NCBI GenBank assembly: GCA_963556695.1
Contig: CAUWAG010000018.1
Coordinates: 3,782,001-3,846,000, forward strand
Source: Anthostomella pinea
Lineage: Eukaryota; Ascomycota; Sordariomycetes; Xylariales; Xylariaceae
DNA: 64,000 nucleotides
Direction of reading: 5' to 3'
A program made the translations under genes and the position numbers. Position 1 is the first letter of the stretch. Each line of letters starts with the position of its first letter. Shown here piece after piece: positions 37,401 to 47,134 of this stretch. The notes under the pieces were generated by a model. That model searched no databases. It had not been told where the DNA came from and saw nothing but the letters and a program-made list of their open reading frames with translations.

Positions 37401-38212
37401 AGGACACACCGTATGGGGACAGCGACGAGGACATCGAAGACACCCTCTTCCTTGAAGAAGATACGCAGAGCACACCTACTGTTTCGGCAGGCATGAAACA
37501 TAACCTCATTGGTGGCCTGCCCCCGACTCCGACTCATCAAGAGCCACAAACGGATTTTCGACCAGGGACGCTGGATCTTTCTGCTCTCCCTCAGCTCGCA
37601 CCACCGTCCTACGCCACTGAGGCCGCCCAGAAAACTATCCAGCGGGAGCTGAAGAAAATGCAACAGACACAGGCTACGACACCGCTCCACGAGCTAGGAT
37701 GGTACATGGACTTTGAGAACATCAACAACATGTTCCAGTGGATTGTTGAGCTGCATTCTTTTGATCCGGATTTGCCCCTTGCACAGGACATGAAGAAAGC
37801 CAAGATCACCAGCATTGTCCTCGAGATTCGTTTTCTACGCGGATTCCCGATTTCTCCACCGTTTGTGCGAGTAATCCGCCCTCGGTTCCTCCCATTCATG
37901 AATGGCGGAGGTGGTCATGTAACGACTGGGGGTGCCATGTGCATGGAACTACTTACCAACAGCGGCTGGAGTCCAGCAAACAGCCTCGAAAGCGTCCTCC
38001 TGCAGGTTCGCATGGCAATATGCAGCTCGGTCCCGAAGCCTGCTCGACTGGAAAGTTGCATGTATGGTCAAGACGGCTCGGATCGAATGTATGGGGTAGT
38101 GGAGGCCGTCGAAGCGTACAAGCGTGCGGCGGCAAACCATGATTGGGAAGTGCCAAAGGACCTGGACGAAGCCACTCAGCAGATGCAGCCTGTTGCCTCT
38201 GGCGCAACTTAG
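34416..38212 (+). CDS. Fusion of PARP catalytic domain with UBE2Q-type ubiquitin-conjugating domain
   Basis: About 1,219 residues from two exons, 34416-36911 and 37049-38212 (137-base intron GTATGT...CCTAG). N-terminal residues 1-115 look RWD-like, as in UBE2Q proteins, followed by an acidic stretch. A Cys cluster (C423-x2-C426-x15-C442-x4-C447) precedes a proline run. The PARP domain shows LVAWHGSPLGNWHSIIRQGL (His about 776) and GRAFGNGVYFSRDFDYSLSY (Tyr about 808). The third position, near HFVVQHCHWIQCRYLFV after the intron, lacks an obvious Glu, so mono-ADP-ribosylation (PARP16-like) or inactivity is likelier than polymer formation. The E2 domain (about 1040-1170) has GGAMCMELLTNSGWSPANSL with the catalytic Cys at about 1130. 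Related PARP-E2 architectures exist in other filamentous fungi. The role, coupling ADP-ribosylation with ubiquitin transfer, is inference. Confidence 0.88.
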
Positions 38213-39902
38213 AAGAGGAGTCGTGAGGCGACCGGCGACGGCAAAATGATTGATCGATCTGAGTCCGGCCGCGCTGTCCGCCGCAAAACCCAAGTCTCTC
38301 GCCGATGAAACTTTTCACTATTGCCCAAGATAATCCCCGAAATGATGCCGATTGAACATCACACACGGCCTAGAGGGACTGGGTCAACTGCTGGTCTTCT
38401 CAAGAAAGCATACTGACAGCTTTCTCAAATTGCCCTCTTCTCATAGATGACGAATGATGACTACGGGCTGGGAAGAATGGAGTGGGAACGAAGCAATGGT
38501 TGCCGTAGATACCCATGTAGCAAATCAGAAACAATAAACAACATACTCATACTCATACTCCCTCTGTGAAAATTGTACTCTGTGACTGAGAAACCTCATG
38601 TTCACGTGGGAGCTTCACAATAAGCAAGCGATTTACACGACGAGTTATGTAGTTCACCTGGCATAGGCGCATGGTCCAACGGCGATTGATGTCAAGTCCA
38701 TCGCTACTGTCCTCTAGGGCAGACAGGTCACCCTAACCGTGCCGCAACGACAGTGGGACGACGAGGTGCCGTCCATTCCGCCTGAAAGTTGGCGGGCGTT
38801 GCTTGTCATTGGCAATCTTCTTCGCTGGCGCCCGCTTGGGTGCTGGTCCCGATAGAGTCGTTACTGCAGCGGGATACGATGGGTATTGGGAACGGTTCTT
38901 TCCTTCCTTCTGTCAGTCCTTCGTGCCGCGGTCTCCCCCAACCTCGTAACAAACCACAAGTTGAACCCGAACCATCGTCGTTTAGGATTGGAATGCAGCC
39001 ACGATAAGTTGGCGTTTTCCGAACAACCTTGGAGGCATGCTGAGCTTGGAAGGCATGCTGATCTCGGAAGCCATGACAACGATCTCGGAAGGCATGCTGA
39101 CGGGCGACGGCATGCTGTTAACCTTAGAAGGCATGTTAACGGAAGAAGGCATGTTGACCTCGGAAGGCATGTCGAGCGCGGAAGGCATGTCAAGTTGAGC
39201 TCGGAAGGCATGCTGACGGAGGAAGGCATGCTGCAGGTGCCATTTGGATGGGAGGAACATGCAATGTAGTATTTGTTGGTCGTTACTAACACCTCAGTCA
39301 CCTCGCCGAGGCTCCGAAAATAAGGCATGACGACATCCTTTTGACATGACGGTGAGTGCTCCGAGCCCCACGGTGCAACAACTTTGCAGCAGATAGTTGA
39401 CCGGTATTTGGTATCTCATCTCCCTGCAGGGTTCCAATGGGTCGAAAAACTCGGCCTATCGAGAGGGGGTGCCTGTCACATGCATTAAGACCATTGCTCA
39501 ACGCAACTTGAGAGTAGAGTGTTGGTACATTGACGTGACCGGGATGTCAGGGCCAGTGAAAGGGGAACCCGAGGATACGGATGCGGCCCGGGGATGCAGG
39601 CACTCAGCCCCCATTTCTCTTCAGTGCAACCAACCGGACGGCTCCCAACTGCATCCTGCAGCTGCAGTGTAACGACACTACATCACATCTCATCAGCCTT
39701 GCCGAATTCGAAGCGTCTTATGTGCAGGTAGCCACCTTGCCTTCAATCGGAACAAGGGGACCTGCAGGTTGCACCTTCCTGTGTCGTGGTGTTGCTATTT
39801 TTACGTGTTGGTCAATCAACCCATATGCAATGGAATGTGGCCCAGCTGCTAACATGCAGGTTTTCAGCTCCGTGAACATAGTCGGGCGGCTGAAACGGGT
39901 GA
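38213..39902. other. Intergenic with minisatellite, left of the Tc1 element
   Basis: Nothing with a recognisable product. The notable content is the repeat array at 39031-39235. The right end, next to the transposon TIR, is single-copy-looking. Confidence 0.5.
39031..39235. repeat. Imperfect 18-base-period minisatellite (GGAAGGCATG core)
   Basis: Eleven copies of a GGAAGGCATG(C/T)TGA-like unit. Distances between successive CAT cores are 18, 18, 21, 18, 21, 18, 18, 18, 23 and 18 bases. All but one are multiples of three, and three reading frames stay open across most of the array. On the minus strand an ATG at 39260 opens a 92-codon frame that reads MPSxVN-type hexapeptides about ten times (for example MPSEVNMPSSVNMPSKVN). 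No signal peptide or known domain. It may be a degraded repeat-protein gene or a plain minisatellite. Confidence 0.75.
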
Positions 39903-41255
39903 TACACTCCCCGACCAGAAGTCTCCGAGCCCACTTTTCGAGCAGCCCTACACGCCTACACCTTCCAACTTTCAGCATTCACCACGCACCCATCTCTCAC
40001 TGTAATAATATGAAAAAAACTGCATTGTATAAGCCATTCAATAGTGTGTGTACCAACCACCTGCCCTTTTCACTGCGGCGATTCGGTTGCCGAGAGATTC
40101 GATGAGAACGCGTACATCCTTAGGATCGATCTCTGACCACGCCCTTTTGATTAACTGTCTGGCATATGCCTCATGGGCAATATTAGCCTTCAAATCAGCG
40201 AAACCAGGCTCGATTCTCTGTATCTGCTTCTTTAGAAGTGCCCAAACGTGCTCGATCGGGTTCAAATCAGGGCTGTGAGCAGGCCAGTCGATCGTCCAGA
40301 TGCCGTGCTCCTCTAGCCACTCTGGAGTGCCTCCCAATCGATGGATGCGAGCGTTATCTTGCATAAAAGGATCCCCAGTCTCGTAGAACGGAAGGAGCCC
40401 TTCCTCAAGGACGTCTTGATATGAAGCTGAAGATACTCCTCCGCGAGGAACATCCTCATCGGGCTTGCAGAAGATGATTTTGCCTAGGCCACCTTCTCCG
40501 CCGCGTAACCAGATCAAGGCCCAACACATAATGGAGATACGGGGCCTCCCATGACTCCGAGGGTTCACGATATCCTGCCTGTAACGTTCAGAAGAGAGGC
40601 GGATGACCCAATCGCCCGGATTATCGGGTGAATTCTGGACCGTGACTTTGTCTTAAAAGAGCGTTCGTATCAGTTCCTCCAGAGCCTCCGGGGAGTCGTA
40701 TTCATTACAAAAAGCGAGCCTCTCTCGTGCGTCATCTTCTGTAAGCTCAATCCGCTTCGCTGTCTTCCACTTATGAAGCCCGTGAGCGCGAAGAACGCGC
40801 TTAATAGTGATATGGGAGCTGAGAACCCTGCTCTCTTTTTTGAGCTCTCTGTAGGTGGCTCTGGGGTACTTTTGTGCCATTTTAACTAGCTGAGTTTCTT
40901 CGTGCTTGTTTAGAGTGCTTGTAGCTCCCTCTTGAGGTCGAGAGACCGTGGTGTTATGCTCTCTAGCAGTGTTGATAATGTCGGTCACGGTATGAGGCTG
41001 ATCCAGATGGAACGCGCTCGTGATATCGTCGCGCCTTGCGCCTGCCGCCCTGGCAGCCACAATAGCTGCATAAGCTTCGGAAGTAAATTCCTGGCTTGGC
41101 CCGCGATTTGCGGTCAGAATTGTACTAATCTTTTGTAAATCCATCGTTTTGGTGTTGAGTAAATAAAAGGTGAAGAAGGAAGGGGGTCGCGAGCGCATAG
41201 ACGCGTTTTGAAACTAGCGTGGTGGATGCTCGGAGACTTTTGGAGGGTCAGTGTA
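39903..41255 (-). mobile_element. Tc1/mariner-like DNA transposon (DD34E) with TIRs and TA target duplication
   Basis: The element is bounded by TA dinucleotides at 39903-39904 and 41254-41255. Terminal inverted repeats of about 28 bases match at 23 positions: the left starts TACACTCCCCGACCAG and the inverted right starts TACACTGACCCTCCAA, both continuing AAGTCTCCGAGC. The interior is about 1.35 kb and carries one minus-strand transposase frame broken by a single stop. Size, TIRs and TA duplication are typical of fungal Tc1 elements. TIR divergence and the nonsense codon suggest it is old or non-autonomous now. Confidence 0.88.
40038..41144 (-). pseudogene. Tc1-type DDE transposase with one in-frame stop
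   Basis: Translation from the ATG at 41144 (MDLQKISTILTANRG) gives a helix-turn-helix DNA-binding half: HLDQPHTVTDIINTAREHNT, then YRELKKESRVLSSHITIKRV with the Tc1-style AHGLHKWKTAKR. At 40655-40653 a TAA falls exactly in the LF-x-DK motif, where Tc1 relatives have LFSDE; the codon after it is the first catalytic Asp. The same frame then continues to 40038 with FMQDNARIHR (second Asp) and DWPAHSPDLNPIEHVW (final Glu), spaced 34 residues, that is DD34E. Apart from this one codon the frame is open over about 370 codons. There are no frameshifts. Confidence 0.88.
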
Positions 41256-41654
41256 GCGACAAAGAGCATCACAAGAGGGCGAGAGATGGCGCCAACTGAC
41301 TGCAGGAGTTGGCACAACCAACAGAAGGTAAGAATAGGAATGCTTCTGCATTGAAGCCATCTCCGGAGGGCGGAGTGGATGGATCGAGAGGTGTGTTGCC
41401 TGATCCTTGTCTTCGAGGAGCTCCTTGATCAGATGAACCAACTGCTTGTACATGATTACTTGTGTACTCCAGATGGTGGCATAGACAGTGCGTTGGACTG
41501 TGTCCTGATGCGGCTGTCATGACAGGCATAGGAAACTTCTGAGGTCAAACCACCCAGTACGGACAGCTTTTGGGCTCCATGTTTTCTCCTTCTCCCCTAT
41601 CTTTGGCTTTGATACTCTCCCTTGGGATTTTGAAGCACTTTCTGGTTGTTCATT

Positions 41655-42622
41655 ATGACGATTGACCTTCAAGTCTGGTGGGGGAGAAGCCTACTTCTCG
41701 TCAACCTATGTCTCTTCGGTTTCGCGGTGCTTCTGAATATATGGGCTCTTCGCCGTTGGAACTCCTTTGGCAATACAGAATTGCTTCAAGCCAGCAACAG
41801 CCACCACCGAGACCCGCTGGGCCATTGTAAAGCAGCCCCTTCGTGGTACCTGTGTTTCACATACTGACTATATAAAGATCCTCTTCTAGATGTAGCAACA
41901 TACAGTCCAATGAGATTTGATGCGGAGTTAGGGGAACCGTCAATCTTCAAAGGCCCTCCTAGCGAACTACTTGACAATGCTTGGGGCGAACTGGTTGATC
42001 GTGAGTGCATGCTAACCTGACGCCGATGAAGCCACAGGATGGTACCCTCTTGGTTGATGCTGTTAACACATTTAACAGAGCCTATGATTTTAGTGGACAA
42101 CGAGACACTACAATCTTTTGATCCTACTTCCAAACCTTCGAAGAGTGTCGACGGACATTATTATGCTACAGTTGAAGTGTTCCATCAGCTTCATTGTTTA
42201 GACATAACCCGCAAGTTCATCTGGAGGAACCACTATCAAGACGTAGACACGTTTATGGATCCTCCGGCGATGATATGGGAACACGTCAGTGAGTCACTCC
42301 CATCAGTTTAGGCCACGCGTAAGCTTTCTAATTATGCACAGATCATTGCATAGATCTGCTTCGTCAGGTACACATGTGCAATGGAGATATTGGGCTCATC
42401 TTCTACACTGATGTTGACAAAAAACAGCCTGTCGCACGAGTGTCCACAACGCACATATCAGTCATTGAATCAGTCACTGAATCGCTCCTTAGCCGAGTGC
42501 GCAATTTGATGTCCGTCTCTAGGCAGACAAGTCACTCTAATCGTGCCACAAGGGCATTGGAACGATTTTACCCCTATCCAGGGCGAGTGTACAATGGGAA
42601 GAGACCTGAATGCGTTTCATGA
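41655..42622 (+). CDS. UstYa-family (DUF3328) oxidase-like membrane protein
   Basis: UstYa-family proteins are membrane-bound oxidases that cyclise fungal RiPPs (dikaritins such as ustiloxin) and act in other secondary pathways. I read four exons: 41655-41826, 41878-42000, 42079-42288 and 42342-42622, giving about 261 residues. An N-terminal membrane helix (SLLLVNLCLFGFAVLLNIW) comes first. The two family motifs are EVFHQLHCLDITRKFIW (HxxHC, exon 3) and, across the last splice, HCIDLLRQVHMCNGDIG. The usual C-terminal continuation with a further His-x-Cys is only partly visible (STTHISVIES, no Cys), so the tail may be diverged. No RiPP precursor, peptidase or methyltransferase gene is visible nearby. 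It could be an orphan, or its partners may lie elsewhere. Confidence 0.8.
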
Positions 42623-43545
42623 GAGGGCGCATGACAATGCCGGTTCGCCCTGAGCACTCATCGTTGGTGTTGGTGACACCACTCGAAAGCTTCCTGTTAT
42701 TTCTCTTCGTTTCTCGCGCGTGAGCGTTGGATCAATTGTCTGTATCCACCGGGTAGTGGCGGGTTCATGGGTGGTGAGAACAAAGAATCATGACAACAAC
42801 GATGCGAGACACAAGTAGTGTACCAAATTGACTATCCGAAGTCATGGTTGGCTTCAGGACAAAGGACAGGGCCAACATACTCGAGTCACCTGCCAACATA
42901 GTATCAGCCTCGTTGGTACGATTCGCAAGTTTGCAGACTTCATTGCCAGTGTTGGGGATCTTCGACCTATCAGGAACAAAGAATAAGTCCAACTAAGCGA
43001 CCATGTGCTCGAGTCACAGACCGGTGTTGGAACATCCACCAACGCAGAACAGGCGTTGGACCAATCGCCAAACGCAGAACAAAGGCCCATCGCAACTCAC
43101 AGGAGGTTACTATTACACAAGTCGCGCATCAAGTGTCCTGTAAGGATGAGCTGAACCGATACATCTCCTGGTCACAGCCCAACCAAGATGTTGAATGAGG
43201 CCCCTCTGGTGGTAAGTAGACTGAGGTTCTTCTGATGCTGCTTGCTTGGGTGAAAGACTGTGAGCCGCCAGTGGGGATTGTCTGCGGCACAGCCATCATT
43301 ATATAGACCTGTGGCCAAGCCAAGGACAAGCGAAGGATCAGGCCTATCGACTCTGTCCATACCTTACGTTGGTTATGTTGCATCTTGACGGCGGTGGCAG
43401 GTGACTGTCCCGGACTTATCACCCACCAGGAGACCCTTAGTCAACATCTTACCTATCACTACCTATCACCAATTAACCGATGGAGGAACAAACCTCGGAA
43501 TCTATATTCAACACGCTCTTTCGCGCAAGGTCTCTGGTACCTACG
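42623..43545. other. Intergenic between UstYa gene and unknown-family gene A
   Basis: No supported gene. Around 42840-43090 there are loosely repeated phrases (GTTGG...CCAACG..CAGAACA), with CGCAGAACA occurring twice within 45 bases. Confidence 0.5.
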
Positions 43546-44339
43546 ATGGCAAACCAAGCCGAGCTACCCCTGTTGGTAAGGGCGGAGGACGGCACAGCCG
43601 TGGTTTCCAGACAGATTCATCGCGCCCGATGGACGCTGCTCCATATGCAAAACATCAGACAACGCGACCGCAGGCGCTACACAGTTGATGTTGTGAGCGT
43701 GGATGGGACGACAAAGACATTGCAGCATTCCACGACAGACAGAGGGTCCCCGTAGAAGACCGATGCCAGATCATCAAACGCGACGATCACGGCATCGAAT
43801 TCCGGCTAGCGATCAAAGATGCTATGAGAACTGCGTCGAACAGCACACGCCACAATTGCTTCTCGTATGCATTGGGCGTCATCAAGGCAGGGAAGGAAGA
43901 TCTAGGCAGCAAGCACAGGACCTCCTCCAGCGGGCCCAAGAATGTCACAACTATAGGTAAGTACTGGCCGCCGCTGTTGTGCTATCTCGAAGAAGGGCCA
44001 GAGCTCCCTACGTTTTACGAGGATGTGCGCGACATGGTGCGCAAGTCATTGCAGGCCCGAAACATCCACCCAGACCGTTTCCGCGTTCTGATGTTACAAG
44101 ACAAGACCGAGAAAGCGAAGAGGGAGGGTTGTCCGAACGACTGGTTGCGTGCCCCGTTGGTCGAAGAGTTGGTGGTGGATTCGCGCTCTGGGACTCGGAA
44201 GGTTGAAATGGTGGCCGAGGATCTCTCTTGGCAGAAAGCAGAAGACATAGCCGAAAAGCTGTACGGGGCCCCGTTTGCTCCGCTCCTCAGATTGGTCATG
44301 AGAGGTCTCACTACCCTGACGAACAGCATGGGTAAGTAA
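43546..44339 (+). CDS. Unknown fungal family, copy A of a tandem pair
   Basis: I do not recognise this family. The firm part is the frame open from 43689 to 44339, reading DRCQIIKRDDHGIEFRLAIK, then HNCFSYALGVIKAGKED, RNIHPDRFRVLM and VEMVAEDLSW. These align in order with copy B at 45.1-46.5 kb (RQVIRRDEPGVQFRIAIR, NCFSYSPGILKVN, RNVNPAQFYILV, IQMVTDGTSW), so conserved protein sequence, not chance, keeps the frame open. The N-terminus probably begins at the ATG at 43546 (MANQAELPLLVRAEDG) in another frame. A one- or two-base shift or an unseen intron near 43690-43715 must join them. At the 3' end GTAAGT directly follows codon ATG-G (44335), so the last exon may splice onward. There are no membrane helices or known catalytic motifs. 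Confidence 0.6.
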
Positions 44340-45081
44340 GCATGGCCATTGACTCTTCCCGGAGCATCTCTGGAACGCGGGCTTGTGAGTTGCTGTTATT
44401 TCTGGGACGCCTCGACGGATGGTTTTCTGGATTGCCGACTACCTTCAAAGAGGTTTCTTGAACACGAAGGAGTATCATACCATGGAATGTAATGTAGTAG
44501 GAAGAGCAGTGGTACGGTAGACGATCTAGCAACACACAGGCTGGCAGTAGCCACACATACATTAATTTAATGACCACTTCATTTTGCTACCAGCACAGGT
44601 ACCTAGCATCAGCCGCCCTATTCGAGGTACTGTCTATCAAGGCTGCACGTAAATCTGATGAATCTTACTCTACATGCAGGGGAACATGCAGTGAGTCGGT
44701 TGATTTTTGGTCCTTACATGTTCTCTTCTCATAACTTAGCCACAGGTCCGCGATGCAAGACGTATGATCATTGCAATAGTGAGTCGGTGACCCGTGACTG
44801 CGAATTTTAAAGCCGCTCCTCCATTCCAAAAAAATCATCTAAAGTGACGAATTCGTAGCCTGCGTTCTGGTCAGGTAGAAACCTCTTTTTAATGCATCAT
44901 CAGTGTGAGTCCCCACGCGCACGCCCGAAAGCCCGTGAGTCTTGCTTGGGGAAGAACAATATATCATCCAGCAGGAAAAAAAGATACCACTGGCTCTAGG
45001 TATTCAAAAAAAAACCCTCCTCAAGAATAATACTTGCGACTGGTAAAGAGAACTACTACACCACGGAGATATCTCAGCAGC
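44340..45081. other. Gap between copies A and B; possible small terminal exons of A
   Basis: The stretch contains several consensus splice pairs: ATGCAG before 44681 with GTGAGT at about 44691, CACAG before about 44747 with GTGAGT at about 44779, TCGTAG before about 44860 with GTAGAA at about 44875, and a final CATCAG near 44903. Joined to copy A these give short exons in one open frame ending at a TGA. This is suggestive only. The end of the stretch is the leader of copy B. Confidence 0.3.
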
Positions 45082-46519
45082 ATGACCTCCCGACACCAGC
45101 ACTGGGTCGTGCAGCACACAGCCGCCGGCACCATCATCAAAACTAAGAAACCCGAGTATAAAAAGGTCGGAAGATGTCATTATGAGCGAGACGTCGTATA
45201 CAATTTTACCAAGTCCACCTTGGTCCACGAGGAGGGCTTCCGTAACGGCGAATTTACCAAATCAGATTCTGATATTGATGATTGATTGATTTTATTTATC
45301 GTGGGTGCAGTCCCTCAACAGGGCAAACCACGCCTCCCAGAGCCATTGCATCGCAAGGTTGTAGAGTTTGTTTGTTTGTTTGTTTGTTTTGTATTTAACG
45401 TGGGGGGTAGCTCCTCAGTAGTGCAAACCACGCCTCCCAGAGCCATTGCATCGCAAGGTTGTAGAGGTGTCAGTCTAAATACATTCAGATCCGCGCACGA
45501 GCCCATCCTCGCTGCAGCGGTACTAACCTGGAGTGTCCAGATGGTTTTTAGTCAATACCTAAGCACGATTCTGTCAGAAAAACCTCCTGTCCAGTGACAA
45601 AGCGACCCAGTGGACCTCAGTCCTCTGGTGTACAGATCGTTCCAGTAGCCGTTCGATATATGTCGCATTGGTGGATGAAACAGGTGTTTGTTATCTACTG
45701 GCGAGGGAAACCATAAGGGAAAAAACCTCGCAGGAGTGGGTATTATGGAGACAAGCTGCTTGGCTATCGGGCTCTGCGATAATGGGGCCTCTCCACTGTC
45801 GTGTGCTGGTTATTGACTCGCACAAGCCAGGTCAGAAGGGGGCCGTAGCAGGATTCGAACCCACTTGTTCTCGTCGCCCACCGCGCAAACGAGAACACAA
45901 CCAAGCGCATTTGACCATTGCGCCATACGGCCAATCAGATTCTGATAAATCGGATATTCGCCCAGGGGACACCCGTCAAGTCATCAGACGCGACGAGCCG
46001 GGCGTGCAATTTCGGATCGCTATCCGAACCGCCGTGGACAGGGCTGCCGAGATCCGAGAGCTGAACTGTTTCTCGTACAGCCCGGGCATCCTGAAGGTGA
46101 ACACAACCTGGCAATACGGGCAGCATAACGTTACTCCCGAAAGCGGTCCGCCGTATGATGAAACTGTCACACAGAGTTTCTGTCCAGTTTTGCTCTTGGT
46201 GGTTGATGAGGGAATCAACGTCGACACGTTCCTCGAGAGCATGTCGGGTTTGCTCGGCAACGCAATGCTAGAGAGGAATGTCAATCCTGCCCAGTTTTAC
46301 ATACTCGTAGAGCAGTCGAGGGCAGAGGAACGACAGCACAAGGATAACAATCTGCCCAGGAAAGTTACGTATGGATTGGTCATCGAGGTGGACAAGGACA
46401 GGCCGAAGATTCAGATGGTGACAGACGGTACATCATGGGGCTCTCCGGTAGATATGGTCTCCATGCTCTTTACGAACCTCTTTGCCCCCCCTGCGGGCAA
46501 GGACGTAACAGCAATATGA
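45082..46519 (+). pseudogene. Unknown fungal family, copy B, split by a SINE-like insertion
   Basis: The ATG at 45082 (MTSRHQHWVVQHTAAG) opens a frame that reaches EFTKSDSD and then enters a 658-base insertion at 45275, stopping a few codons later. The frame resumes at 45948 with KSDIRPGDTRQVIRRDEPG and runs to a stop at 46519. Pre-insertion phase is kept, so the host gene was intact before the event and has not collected other visible stops since. The protein was about 255 residues, collinear with copy A at low identity. Distinct blocks are NCFSYSPGILKVNTTWQY, FCPVLLLVVDEGINVDTFLE, NAMLERNVNPAQFYILVEQS and the tail MLFTNLFAPPAGKD. Function unknown. Whether the insert is spliced out as an intron cannot be told here. 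Confidence 0.65.
45275..45932 (-). mobile_element. tRNA-headed SINE-like retroposon with 15-base target duplication
   Basis: The insertion is flanked by identical 15-base copies AATCAGATTCTGATA at 45260-45274 and 45933-45947. On the minus strand it begins with a tRNA-like head (45932-45841). This has a 7-bp acceptor stem closing perfectly (GGCCGTA with TACGGCC), a 4-bp D stem (GCGC/GCGC), an A-box-like TGGCGCAATGG and a perfect B box GGTTCGAATCC. The anticodon arm is replaced by a longer hairpin, so it is tRNA-derived and not a working tRNA. The 3' end (45275-45300) is an ATCA-rich simple tail. A 76-base unit (GTGCAAACCACGCCTCCCAG region) occurs twice near the tail, at about 45293-45366 and 45392-45467. 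This is the layout of a SINE mobilised by a LINE. Confidence 0.82.
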
Positions 46520-47134
46520 GCGCTTTTCACCTGGAAATTGGGCAAGGGTGATGGCTAACGAAAAGCCAGCTGCCTGTATGGGATAAGCTGCCGGATGAGG
46601 GCCGAGAGCGGTCTGCTTCTCCGTAGACGATGCATGGTGAATCGTGATAGCTTCTCGGACTTGATGGCTTGCAAGCGTTGGGGCAGAGACCAGAGAGCGA
46701 GCTGAGCGCAGGGTAGACCATCACAGGCATTGAACAGTGTACCGTCTGAACTCGAGGCGTGGGAAAAATGCTGAAAAATTGCCCCGGGAAGTCCAGGGCA
46801 CCAATAAAGATGTTTGTATTGGGTACAGTGGCATAGGAGGTCAGAAAGCTTGGACTCCTAGGAGGGGAGAGATGTACTATGCAATACCAGCTGACTGCAC
46901 CGACTGGCAGCTGGCAGCATCCGCAACACTTTGGTCAGCCAGCCCATGTCCCCACAATTCAAAATCACCATTTTGAGCAGTGTTCAGTCTCACCAGGCCA
47001 CCTTCTGGCAAATCTTTTACCACTTGGAAATCAAACTGCGCTTGCAGGCACGCCTCTGCTTCCCTTTCACATACAAGTCGGCAGTTGATCCACCACGCGA
47101 AACTTCCCACGTGCACTGCGTTGCACTACTCGCC
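46520..47134. other. Intergenic before RPC9
   Basis: No gene recognised. An open frame running into RPC9 from 46931 is read-through of the leader; the real start is taken at 47135. Confidence 0.55.

Noticed and set aside
38886..39269. Plus-strand RiPP-precursor-like ORF with hydrophobic start and RH/RR repeats
   Set aside because: It has no ATG before the repeats in that frame (it opens only from TTG), so a secreted precursor is not supported.
45841..45932. A functional tRNA gene on the minus strand
   Set aside because: Acceptor, D and T arms fit, but the anticodon arm is replaced by a longer irregular hairpin and the segment is the head of the inserted element.
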